Assembly: GCA_902785455.1 (NCBI GenBank)
Contig: CACZYY010000009.1
Coordinates: 11,053 to 67,395 of the forward strand
Origin: an uncultured Spirochaetaceae bacterium
GTDB lineage: Bacteria; Spirochaetota; Spirochaetia; Treponematales; Treponemataceae
Reading direction: 5' to 3'
DNA: 56,343 nt
In this document: piece after piece, positions 43,634 to 52,276 of the stretch
How positions within the stretch are numbered: the stretch's first letter is position 1
Layout of the letters: each line of letters opens with the position of its first letter
Translations under genes and position numbers: made by a program
The notes under the pieces: model-generated
What the model was told of the DNA's origin: nothing
The model's database searches: none
What the model saw: only the letters and a program-made list of their open reading frames with translations

Positions 43634-45084
43634 AAAAATATTTTTGGCTGATTCATATTTTTTTGTGCGTGATTGTTTTTGCGTCTTGCGGTAATGATTA
43701 TTCTTCCACGGATTCTTATGTGATTCCAAAAGCCAGCTCGAAGACTGAATCTCAAATTGAGGAAAAGTCTTCCAGGGAAGAAGTCTCTGACGACGAAGAT
43801 TGCTATGTTCCTGATGATACTGTTTATGAAATAGAAGTTGATGAGAGATTGGACGAGGATTTGAGCGTTCATGATAAACGCGCGTGGACTTTTCTTGTAT
43901 ACATGGCCGCAGACAACAATCTCGAAGGGGACGGAATCACGGACTTCAATGAAATGGAGCAGATTGATTACGGCGAGAGCGCGAATCTTTTGGTTCTTTT
44001 TGACCGTGCAGAGAATTATGATGCTACGAACGGCAACTGGACAGACACGCGATTGTACAGAGTTTCAAAAGACGAGCAGCAGAATAAGACTCTGATTGCA
44101 AGTGAGCGGCTTGATTGCGAGGAACTCGGGCTTAAAAATGACTTCATGACTGAGCTTGATATGGCAAATCCTCTCACAATGTCAGGTTTTCTTTCTTTTG
44201 CCAGAAGATGCTATCCCGCGGACAATTACGCGCTTATTATCTGGGGGCACGGAACCGGCTGGAGAAATTCTGAGCTTGAGAATGAACCTTTTCGTGCTGT
44301 TGCTGTTGATTCTGCTTCCGGCTCATATATGACAATTTCTCAGATGAGGCAGGCGATTCTGGATGGCATGGAAGAAGAAAAACTCAGCGTGATTGGCTTT
44401 GACACATGCTTCGGTGTCTGCCTGGAAAGTGCGTATGAACTCAGTGATTGCGCAAAATTTATGGTCGGCACTCCGGCTCTCGTTCCAGAAAGCGGCTGGA
44501 ATTATACGGATGTTTTCAATGATTTCCTGGGCGGCAAAAAGACAGTCAGTTCATTTATGGAGGTGGTCTCTGAGCAGTTCAAGAAAAGCTATAAAAACTA
44601 CAGTTACGCCGCTTTTTCTTGCATAGATCTGGAAAAAATTCCGATGGTTGTTAACCAGCTTTCTGTTTATTCGAAAAGTCTTGCTGATTCAATAACATCA
44701 AAATCTCAGAGAGATAAAATTTTCACAATTTTTACGGAAAAATGCGTTTCTTATTGCGCTGTGTCTTATCCAAGTGATTTTTATGTTGACCTGAGGGATT
44801 TGCTTTCATTCCTGGATTCCACTGATAAGAAGAAAAAACTTGTGCGTGCTTTGGATGAGGCGATTGTTTCTTCGTGGAGCGCGTCAGGTCATACCTCATC
44901 TCTGGGACTTTTCTTTTGCGTTTATCAGAGCAGCGGCGTAATTCAGGCTTCGCATCCATCGATGTACACGAACGGATCACGTGATCCGCTTGTAAGCCGG
45001 TTTGTTACAGATTGCACAGGATATGTTCCGTGCATAAAGAAAAATGGAAGTCTTATGGAAAAACTTTTTTACACAAATTTTTAG
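43630..45084 (+). CDS. Clostripain-family (C11) cysteine peptidase lipoprotein
   Basis: The 484-residue protein has a lipoprotein signal (VIVFASC), an acidic, Ser-rich linker (about 25-85) and a C11 peptidase domain (about 88-460). The catalytic His207 is in IIWGHGTGW and the Cys260 in IGFDTCFGVCLESAYE, with the same spacing as in clostripain. Family members cut after Arg or Lys and need calcium or self-cleavage for activation. It is the ninth gene of the secretion operon and overlaps the previous one by ATGA. It could mature co-encoded proteins or be a surface-exposed effector. Confidence 0.9.
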   Translation: MKKYFWLIHIFLCVIVFASCGNDYSSTDSYVIPKASSKTESQIEEKSSREEVSDDEDCYVPDDTVYEIEVDERLDEDLSVHDKRAWTFLVYMAADNNLEGDGITDFNEMEQIDYGESANLLVLFDRAENYDATNGNWTDTRLYRVSKDEQQNKTLIASERLDCEELGLKNDFMTELDMANPLTMSGFLSFARRCYPADNYALIIWGHGTGWRNSELENEPFRAVAVDSASGSYMTISQMRQAILDGMEEEKLSVIGFDTCFGVCLESAYELSDCAKFMVGTPALVPESGWNYTDVFNDFLGGKKTVSSFMEVVSEQFKKSYKNYSYAAFSCIDLEKIPMVVNQLSVYSKSLADSITSKSQRDKIFTIFTEKCVSYCAVSYPSDFYVDLRDLLSFLDSTDKKKKLVRALDEAIVSSWSASGHTSSLGLFFCVYQSSGVIQASHPSMYTNGSRDPLVSRFVTDCTGYVPCIKKNGSLMEKLFYTNF

Positions 45085-45114
45085 AAAAATCTTGATTTTC
45101 GAGGAGGTTTGCTT

Positions 45115-48100
45115 ATGAAAAGAAAAAATTCTGTTTTGAAAGTCCTGGCTTTATTTTTGATTTTATTCAATTTTTTTACTTTCAGCCTTTATGCTGATGA
45201 TGATTCTGATTCTGATTCTGATGGAAGCTGGAGCGGTTCTGATTGGAGTGATGATTCTGATGATTCCGATGATTTTGACTGGAGTGATTTCTGGAGCGAC
45301 GACTGGGATGACTCCGATGACTCCGATGATTTTGACTGGAGCGACTGGTGGGGCGATGACTGGGATGAAACTTACAATGATTTCTGGTCGGGCATAGATT
45401 CGGATGACGATGACTATGACTTTGATGATATTACTTATAATGTTCCGAACGGAGACGGTGGATTTGATACCCTCACTTATGATGATGTCTTTGATGAGAA
45501 TGGAACTTTTATCTACGACTATACCGGGCCTGGAGACAAAGCTGAGAATGAGGCTGTCATTGCAGAAATTTTTGGTGGCGGAGGAAACGCGAAAAATGGA
45601 GATAGTTCCGATGATGCTGAAGGCTATCTTTCCATGTATCTCGATGCTGTTCATGCACTGGATGAGGCGATAAAGAGCGGTGAGGATTTACAGACAATTG
45701 AGGCACTGGAATTTGCGGTTTCTGTCTACAAAGATGCGCTTGATGATTATTGCGAGCAGAATTCATATTCTTACACTGTGAACGACAGCAAGCAGTTTGG
45801 AATAATCACGAATGAGAATGGAAAGACTCTCTGCCATGTCGGAGATCCGGTTATTCTTTCGTCAGGGGATTTTATAATAGATGATGTTGATTTTTCGGTG
45901 CGTGGAAAAAACTCCGTGTTCTGTTTTGAGCGGCATTATTCTTCTGGGGACGAGGCACAGCATGAAATCCCGCACGGAATTTTCGGTCAGGGCTGGAGTT
46001 CTAATCTTGAGTCAAGGATTGTGCGTGGCAGGGCAGAGCTATATTCAGAAAATCTTCCTTCGTGGGAAAAGTATATTTCACGGCTCGGAGACTACGCTGA
46101 TACAATCTCCGGTTATGTTGATATTGATCCGGACTGTTCTTCTGTCTATGACGATATGATTCAATTTATGGAAGAAGAATCTTCGAAATGTGAGAAAATC
46201 CGGGAATTGTCTGATAAAAATGAATCCGTGCGACTTCTCAACCGTTATGTCTCTTACGGGCTTCCGGCAGAGCACGAAACAAATATTGGCTTTGAGACTC
46301 TGATTTATGTTCAGGACAACGGAGCTCTCACAGTATTCAGGAAGGACGAAAATTCTTCTTATCAAATGATTTCTTCAAACAAAAGCATAAGAATTGAACT
46401 TTCTGAGCTTGAATCTGGTTTTTGCGTGACATATCCGGTAAGTGGTGAAAAACGCTATTATTCGGAATATGGTCTTCCCGAGAAGTTTACTTTCAAGAAT
46501 GGCGGAAAAGTCGAGTTCTTCTATGATGAGGACATGAAACTCTCTCATATAATCGTGGATGAAAAACGCACTCTTTCATTTGGATGGGATGGAAATAATT
46601 TGTCATACATCACCGATGCTAATTCCGGGGCAAAAATTTCTTACGGCTATGAAAATGGCAGGCTTTGTTCCGTCAGTGATATTGAGGGCGACTTAAAAAA
46701 ATTCTCTTATAATTCGGATGGTCTTCTTGAAAAGCAGATTAAATCAGACGGCTCCTTCGTAGAATTCGAGTACGAGCTTATTGATGGAAAAATGCGGACT
46801 GTGGCAACGATTGACGAAAACGGATCTCATGAAACTCTTCGCTACAATCTTTCGGAAAGAACAACGGTTTATACAGATCATGACGGATTTTCCACGGCAT
46901 ACACTTATGACAATTTTGGAAGAACGCTGACCGCTGAAAAAACAGACCCGAATGGCGGAAATACAGTTTCAATCGTGGAATATGAGTATGATTCACTCGG
47001 CTTTTTAGTCACAAGTTTTGAAAACGGAGAAAAGACGTCGTTTGAATATGACCAGTCCGGCAACATGATACAAAAAACGTATCCGAATGGCGAATCAGAA
47101 AAATGGACTTATTCTGGCTATCTTCTCACTTCTTACACTGACAGAAATGGCCTGACTTATCAGTATTTTTATGACTCACTTTCCCGCCTTACAGATATTT
47201 ATTATAAAGAAGAAATTGTATTCCATTTTGACTATGACTCGAATGGGCTTGTTTCGTGCAGAACGGATTCAAATGAGCGGCAAACCTTCTTTTACTATGA
47301 TGACTTTGGAAATATCACCGAACGGGAATTAAAATTTTCGGGGCTTACAAAGACCGAAAAGTGGACTTATGATTCTTTGGGCAGGGTGACATCTTATACT
47401 GACGCTTTGGGACGGCGAAGTGAATTTACTTATTCCGCACATGCCAAAACTTCCGCTCTTTACAACGGCCTTAAAATCGAAGAAGAATATTCTTCAAGAA
47501 AATTATTGCTTAAGCGGACTGAAACAGACACTCGCACAGGCGAAAAGCGGGTACATAGTTATGAATATGACAAGAACAAGCGATGTACAGCCGAATACAT
47601 TTCAGGAATTGACTCGCAGAAAAATGTGATTAATCCGCTGCTTATCGCGTCGATGCAATACCGGCCATCTGGTAAGCTTGCGTCATACATGGAATTTGAT
47701 GTGCTTGATGATATTGACAATTCTTTTGCCACAGAGTTTGCCTATGATTCGCTCGGGAATTTCGATTATGCACTTTCGTCGCTGTATGAAAATGCTTCTT
47801 CAGTACAATACGCTGTTACTGCTTACCCGATCAATTCTTTGCCAGAAAGTAATGCTTGCGATATATGTTCTCCAGCAAAAATTTCTTATTCTTTACAAAA
47901 TTCAATAATTCAGCTCGAATTTGATATTCTTGGCAGAATCACAAGCAAAAAAATAACTGAGTCCGATGGAACTGTCGTAAGGGAAGATTCTTGGATTTAT
48001 GGGGACGGAAAACTGACTCATGTTTCCGGCGGTAAATACTATGAAGACTTCTATTACAATGCATTTTCTGAGCTCGTCGCGTATGTTGACGGAGAAGGAA

Positions 48101-50958
48101 ATAAAACTGAGTTTATCCGTGATATTCTCGGACGTGTTTGTATGGAAATAGATCCATACGGCTCAAAGAGTTTTATGACTTATGATGGCAGAAATCAGCT
48201 GGAATCTGTGACTTTCCCTGACGGCAATACTGTAAAATATCAGTATGACGGGCGTTCAAAATGCGTTTGTGCCAATGACTCTCTCGGCATTTTGTGGAAG
48301 GGTTCATATAATTCCGACGGCTTCCTAAGTTCTTTTTCCGAAAGCCCACGAATGTCTTCTTATGATTACGAGTATGACAAGGGCGGAAATCTTTCTTCAA
48401 TCAGTATTGACGGAAATCTTGAACGGCAAATTGAATATTCATCGGATAAGAAATCGTGCATCGTCAAAGATTCTTTCGGAAATACGAACACATATTTTTA
48501 CAATGATACAGGCCTTCTTTCTTCATGGCAGAATAGTTTCGGAAAAAACTGTGAATTGCATTACAATCCTGACAATTCCGTTGCGAGACAGAAAGACTTT
48601 AACGGAATCACTAAGAATTTCATTTATGGAAAAAACTTCAAAAAAGTTGAAAGTTCGGACGGAAGTTCATTCGTATATAAATATGATGCTTCTGGCAATT
48701 TGACCGAGGCTTCTGGCAAGGACGTAGAGTTATTCTTCACCTATGATACCGCAGGTTTGTTATTGAGCCAGCATGACGGAAATCCAGCAAATAAAATCTC
48801 ATATTCGTATAATTCTGCAAAAAAACTGATTAAAGTAGAATCAAAAGAGAGGTCAATTTCTTATTCTCGCGGTAAAAATGGTGAGATCCTTGAAATTACG
48901 GATACTGTGCATGTGGAAAACTTTCCGTCAAAAATTTCCGTGCGTTTTGTTTATGATAAATGCGGTAGGGAAACGCTTCGTGTTTATGACACTGGTGAGA
49001 GCTTGAACACGATTTACGACAAATATGGAAGACGAATCCTGTCCGTAGGGTATTCATCTGAAATGAATCCTGTTTTTGTTGACGGACTTGTCTATAATCA
49101 GGCTGGGGAAATAATTTGCTCTCTGGATTCCTCGTTTCAGGTTCGGCTTTATTCTTATGATTCAAGAGGCCGGTTAAAAAGCATTTCATATTCTTATTCG
49201 GATTTTGTTGCACATAAAATGAAGTCCGAGATTGCATCGGCAGGTTTGTATTACCTTGAGAGTTCTGCCAGTTATGAAAGACTTTCACTTGATTCTGCTG
49301 TGTATTACGAGCTCCAGGAACTTTGCTCTAAGATTGGGCTTGGCACTTACCAGATTAATCCGAACGAAACAATGATACGCGAGGATTATGAATATGACTC
49401 CAACAATAATATGATTAAGAAAACAAATCCTTTCGGGGCAATAACTTATTCCTATGACAGCGAGAACAGACTTGCTTCATGGGGAAATTCTGGCAGGGCT
49501 TCTTATGATGCGAACGGAAATATGATTTCTAAAATTGATTCTTTTTCAGAGGTCTCCTATGAATTCAATTCTGAAAATCGAATCGAGAAAATTCGCGGCC
49601 ACAATTTTTTGGATGACAGTGTTTATGTCAGGGCCTTTTCTTATGACGCATTGGGGCGCCGCTCAGAATCATGGGAAGATAATAATGGAAGAACTCGGAA
49701 TGCGTATATTGGATTTGGGGAAATGCTTTTCAGTTCCCGGCAGGAATTTTCAGATGTTGCAGAAAATTTCGCAACTTCAGAATCAGGAAAGAACCGTACA
49801 AAAACTGAAAATGGCGGTGGTTCTTCTGGAAGATACGTTTTTATCGGAGATGAAGCTTCTGGCAAGGGAGTTTCAAAAACTTCTTTTAATGCTGGTAATC
49901 TCCATCCTCTTTATGACTATAACGGAAATATTCTTTCATATTTTTGTTTCGGCGAAAATTATGACGGAGAGAAGCACCTGCTGATGACGGATCGGGCGGG
50001 TAGTGTACGAACTGAACTTTCGGGGCAAGGTGAAGTCAGCCAGTATTCTTATGATGCTTTTGGAATCCCACTTTCTGATTCCGGGAAATTCGGATTTGCC
50101 GGAAAAAGATTTGATTCAAAAACTTGTCTGTATGACTTCGGTTTTCGCGATTATTGCCCGGAATATGCACGTTTTTCTTCGGTGGATCCTGTTCATGACG
50201 GAATGAACTGGTATGTCTATTGCAATGGTAATCCAGTCGAATTCTTTGATATGACAGGATTGTTCCCGATAAAGACAGAGGAACAGTATATGCAGGATAT
50301 GGGGCATGTATATCTTGGAAATTCTACCAGTGAATATGCGGATCTTGAAGGCTGTCTTGTAACGGCGATAGCAGAAAGTTTGTCTGCAATTACCGGCGTT
50401 CCTGTGTCGAACGATTATATCAATGTCTTGCAAACTTGCTTTTCTGGAGGAAATATTTCATGGGATGGAATTGAATCCACTTTCGGCCTGGTAAAATCCA
50501 CGGAGTTCAAAGCAAAAGCTAACGTAACCGATAATAGCGTTAAAAAAGGCGGCATCGTTTCAATGGTAAATCAAACACGGAATTCTTATGATATGTTTGA
50601 TTACTTTATGAAAGGCGATATTCTGAAAAATAATAGCGCAATAAAAGGTCTCGTTGCCATCGAAGACATTAAGGACATAAAAAATACTCTTTTGTCTATT
50701 AACAAATCTGAAATGGGTAAGACTGTCGTCGCTCAAGTAAATTTTGATGGTGCAAACTTGCATTTTGTCGGAATTGGAACTGAAATCAAAACAATTCACG
50801 GACAGCAGGTTGTCGCGGTAACTGCAACGTCAAAATTTGATACAGCCGCACAACTTGGAAATAACAGAAAAGAGCAGGGCTGGATTGTTGATAAAGGACA
50901 GGTTTATCTTCCGATAACGCTGATAAATAGAATTGATACACTTTCAAAGGCTCAATGA
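45115..50958 (+). CDS. RHS/YD-repeat protein with Asp-rich N-terminus and C39-like C-terminal domain
   Basis: The 1,947-residue protein has a Sec signal (KVLALFLILFNFFTFSLYA), a strongly acidic Asp/Ser/Trp segment (about 24-110), a DUF6531-like start and many YD repeats (about 250-1640) that build the RHS cocoon, then a core-associated motif ending DSKTCLYDFGFRDYCPE, ARFSSVDP, CNGNPVEFFDMTGL. Polymorphic RHS toxins are cut just after this point. The last ~230 residues contain GCLVTAIAESLS (Cys1747) and NLHFVGIGTE (His1883), spaced as in papain-fold C39-like peptidases. This is a prediction from two motifs. GAGGAGG precedes the ATG at 45115. It follows the peptidase gene by 30 bases and has no recognisable immunity gene behind it. 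Confidence 0.85.
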   Translation: MKRKNSVLKVLALFLILFNFFTFSLYADDDSDSDSDGSWSGSDWSDDSDDSDDFDWSDFWSDDWDDSDDSDDFDWSDWWGDDWDETYNDFWSGIDSDDDDYDFDDITYNVPNGDGGFDTLTYDDVFDENGTFIYDYTGPGDKAENEAVIAEIFGGGGNAKNGDSSDDAEGYLSMYLDAVHALDEAIKSGEDLQTIEALEFAVSVYKDALDDYCEQNSYSYTVNDSKQFGIITNENGKTLCHVGDPVILSSGDFIIDDVDFSVRGKNSVFCFERHYSSGDEAQHEIPHGIFGQGWSSNLESRIVRGRAELYSENLPSWEKYISRLGDYADTISGYVDIDPDCSSVYDDMIQFMEEESSKCEKIRELSDKNESVRLLNRYVSYGLPAEHETNIGFETLIYVQDNGALTVFRKDENSSYQMISSNKSIRIELSELESGFCVTYPVSGEKRYYSEYGLPEKFTFKNGGKVEFFYDEDMKLSHIIVDEKRTLSFGWDGNNLSYITDANSGAKISYGYENGRLCSVSDIEGDLKKFSYNSDGLLEKQIKSDGSFVEFEYELIDGKMRTVATIDENGSHETLRYNLSERTTVYTDHDGFSTAYTYDNFGRTLTAEKTDPNGGNTVSIVEYEYDSLGFLVTSFENGEKTSFEYDQSGNMIQKTYPNGESEKWTYSGYLLTSYTDRNGLTYQYFYDSLSRLTDIYYKEEIVFHFDYDSNGLVSCRTDSNERQTFFYYDDFGNITERELKFSGLTKTEKWTYDSLGRVTSYTDALGRRSEFTYSAHAKTSALYNGLKIEEEYSSRKLLLKRTETDTRTGEKRVHSYEYDKNKRCTAEYISGIDSQKNVINPLLIASMQYRPSGKLASYMEFDVLDDIDNSFATEFAYDSLGNFDYALSSLYENASSVQYAVTAYPINSLPESNACDICSPAKISYSLQNSIIQLEFDILGRITSKKITESDGTVVREDSWIYGDGKLTHVSGGKYYEDFYYNAFSELVAYVDGEGNKTEFIRDILGRVCMEIDPYGSKSFMTYDGRNQLESVTFPDGNTVKYQYDGRSKCVCANDSLGILWKGSYNSDGFLSSFSESPRMSSYDYEYDKGGNLSSISIDGNLERQIEYSSDKKSCIVKDSFGNTNTYFYNDTGLLSSWQNSFGKNCELHYNPDNSVARQKDFNGITKNFIYGKNFKKVESSDGSSFVYKYDASGNLTEASGKDVELFFTYDTAGLLLSQHDGNPANKISYSYNSAKKLIKVESKERSISYSRGKNGEILEITDTVHVENFPSKISVRFVYDKCGRETLRVYDTGESLNTIYDKYGRRILSVGYSSEMNPVFVDGLVYNQAGEIICSLDSSFQVRLYSYDSRGRLKSISYSYSDFVAHKMKSEIASAGLYYLESSASYERLSLDSAVYYELQELCSKIGLGTYQINPNETMIREDYEYDSNNNMIKKTNPFGAITYSYDSENRLASWGNSGRASYDANGNMISKIDSFSEVSYEFNSENRIEKIRGHNFLDDSVYVRAFSYDALGRRSESWEDNNGRTRNAYIGFGEMLFSSRQEFSDVAENFATSESGKNRTKTENGGGSSGRYVFIGDEASGKGVSKTSFNAGNLHPLYDYNGNILSYFCFGENYDGEKHLLMTDRAGSVRTELSGQGEVSQYSYDAFGIPLSDSGKFGFAGKRFDSKTCLYDFGFRDYCPEYARFSSVDPVHDGMNWYVYCNGNPVEFFDMTGLFPIKTEEQYMQDMGHVYLGNSTSEYADLEGCLVTAIAESLSAITGVPVSNDYINVLQTCFSGGNISWDGIESTFGLVKSTEFKAKANVTDNSVKKGGIVSMVNQTRNSYDMFDYFMKGDILKNNSAIKGLVAIEDIKDIKNTLLSINKSEMGKTVVAQVNFDGANLHFVGIGTEIKTIHGQQVVAVTATSKFDTAAQLGNNRKEQGWIVDKGQVYLPITLINRIDTLSKAQ
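45250..45363 (+). repeat. Two 57-base units encoding Asp/Ser/Trp repeats
   Basis: Units at 45250-45306 and 45307-45363 encode DDSDDSDDFDWSDFWSDDW and DDSDDSDDFDWSDWWGDDW, differing at two residues. They lie directly behind the signal peptide. Such acidic, aromatic stretches could bind calcium or the secretion machinery; neither is demonstrated. Confidence 0.85.
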
Positions 50959-51009
50959 TGTGTAAAAATAAGCTGAAAGGAACATTAAATGTATATTAAG
51001 AAAAAATAA

Positions 51010-51059
51010 TAGACAAAAATGTTATAAAGTGGTAAAATTTTGTTAACATACTATAACAT
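51010..51059 (+). promoter_or_regulatory. Promoter and candidate operator of the formate/nitrite-type channel gene
   Basis: TAGACA (51010-51015), a 17-base spacer and TAAAAT (51033-51038) form a promoter. An 8-base inverted repeat, ATGTTATA (51019-51026) and TATAACAT (51052-51059), straddles the -10 box and the predicted transcription start near 51045. Its arms are 33 bases apart, about three helical turns, so it could bind a repressor. Confidence 0.55.
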
Positions 51060-51073
51060 CATAGGACGGAGAT

Positions 51074-51871
51074 ATGCATTTACCATCAGAGATTATTAAA
51101 CTGTATTCGTTGCTCGGCTCCACAAAAACTGAACAACCTGTATTAAAGACTTTCATCCTTGCGATTTTTGCAGGTGGATTTATCGCGCTCGGTGCTCTTG
51201 GAAGCCAGATTATTTCGTGCGGGGTTGTTCCCACAGCATTTGGCCGTGCTTTGAGCGGTATTATCTTCCCGATTGGCCTTTCAATGGTTATCATCGCGGG
51301 TGGTGAGCTTTTTACAGGCAACTGTCTTTTGTTCATCCCGGTTCTTGATAAGCAGATTTCACTGTTTGATTTTTGCAAGAATCTCACAATTGTCTATCTT
51401 GGAAACTTTGTAGGCAGCCTCTTCATTGCTGTCCTTGCAAATTATGGTCATGTTCTTTCTCTTTACAACGGAGAGCTTGTAAAATCAGTCATGACTACAG
51501 CTTCGGTAAAGGCAAACATTCCTTTTATCGATGCATTTGTAAAGGGTATTTTGTGTAACGTTCTGGTTTGTATTTCTGTTTGGGCAAGCCAGGCTGCAGA
51601 GGAATTGAGCGGCCGAATCATCGCGCTCTTCCTGCCAATCTTCCTTTTCATTGTCTGTGGTTTTGAGCACTCTGTTGCAAACATGTACTTCATCCCATGC
51701 GGTATGCTCGCTCAGCACGTTTACGGAGCTGCCGGTCATATTTCTTTCTTCGGCATGATAATGAACCTTATTCCTGTAACCCTCGGAAACCTCGTAGGCG
51801 GTTCATTCCTCGTAGGTGGGGGCTATTATCTTGCTTACATGAAGGCAATGCGAGGTTACGAAGACGATTAA
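51074..51871 (+). CDS. Formate/nitrite transporter family channel
   Basis: The 265-residue protein has six membrane helices and the FNT signatures: ALSGIIFPIGLSMVIIAGGE with GELFTGN, GILCNVLVCISVW and GFEHSVANMYFIP with the central His. FNT channels are pentamers that move formate, nitrite, hydrosulfide or lactate across the cytoplasmic membrane. For an anaerobic fermenting spirochaete formate is the most likely substrate, an inference. Start supported by GGAG eight bases before the ATG. It has its own promoter and is not part of the RHS operon. Confidence 0.93.
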   Translation: MHLPSEIIKLYSLLGSTKTEQPVLKTFILAIFAGGFIALGALGSQIISCGVVPTAFGRALSGIIFPIGLSMVIIAGGELFTGNCLLFIPVLDKQISLFDFCKNLTIVYLGNFVGSLFIAVLANYGHVLSLYNGELVKSVMTTASVKANIPFIDAFVKGILCNVLVCISVWASQAAEELSGRIIALFLPIFLFIVCGFEHSVANMYFIPCGMLAQHVYGAAGHISFFGMIMNLIPVTLGNLVGGSFLVGGGYYLAYMKAMRGYEDD

Positions 51872-51904
51872 TATCGTTTTTTTTTAGAATATTCGTGATA
51901 AACC

Positions 51905-52001
51905 AAAAAAAACGGCTTCCCGTTGGGAACCTGCCATAAAAGTCGCGGTGAGCAAGCTCAAGCGACTTTTTGTCAGAACCCCAACTCCAGCCGTTTTTTT
52001 T
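51905..52001. other. Nested hairpin element downstream of the channel gene
   Basis: A perfect 13-base outer stem (AAAAAAAACGGCT, 51905-51917, with 51989-52001) encloses GTTGGG/CCCAAC (51922-51927, 51980-51985), AAAAGTCGC/GCGACTTTT (51938-51946, 51962-51970) and an inner TGAGC/GCTCA (51949-51953, 51956-51960). It ends in eight T on the plus strand and starts with eight A, so it can terminate in both directions, but the inner arms go beyond a terminator and suggest a structured RNA or a repeat element. It lies in the gene-free stretch 51872-52276. Confidence 0.7.
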
Positions 52002-52064
52002 GACTTTTCGGGCTTTTTACAAAACACTAATCATCTTCGTTTTACATAGAAGTGGGCTGAAAAT

Positions 52065-52258
52065 AAAAAAAAGGCGCGAAGGAATGAAACGGCTTACGAA
52101 AACACTCGTTTTGTGCTGCCGCGTGAGCGGCAAACGTATATAGTTACGGGCACAAAACGCGTGTAGCAGGCTAGCAGGCCTTCTCGGAGCATTTTGCCGG
52201 CTTCGCCGTCGTTCCCTAGCTTTCGATAAGCCGTTTTCACGACTGGGAGCCTTTTTTT
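52065..52258. other. Second large nested palindrome in the gene-free stretch
   Basis: An outer A8-GGC / GCC-T7 repeat (52065-52075, 52249-52258) encloses GAAACGGCTTA with TAAGCCGTTTTC (52086-52096, 52227-52238), CGTTTTGTGC with GCACAAAACG (52107-52116, 52150-52159) and a TGCCGC-GTGA-GCGGCA hairpin (52117-52132). The middle part (52160-52224) is GC-rich without a frame. It ends just after the stop of the carboxyltransferase gene on the minus strand. It could be a miniature inverted-repeat element or a non-coding RNA. Confidence 0.65.
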
Positions 52259-52276
52259 GATACAGCAGTTACATTA

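Noticed and set aside
50959-51073. Immunity gene behind the RHS protein
   Set aside because: Only 115 bases with a promoter and inverted repeat; no frame of useful length.
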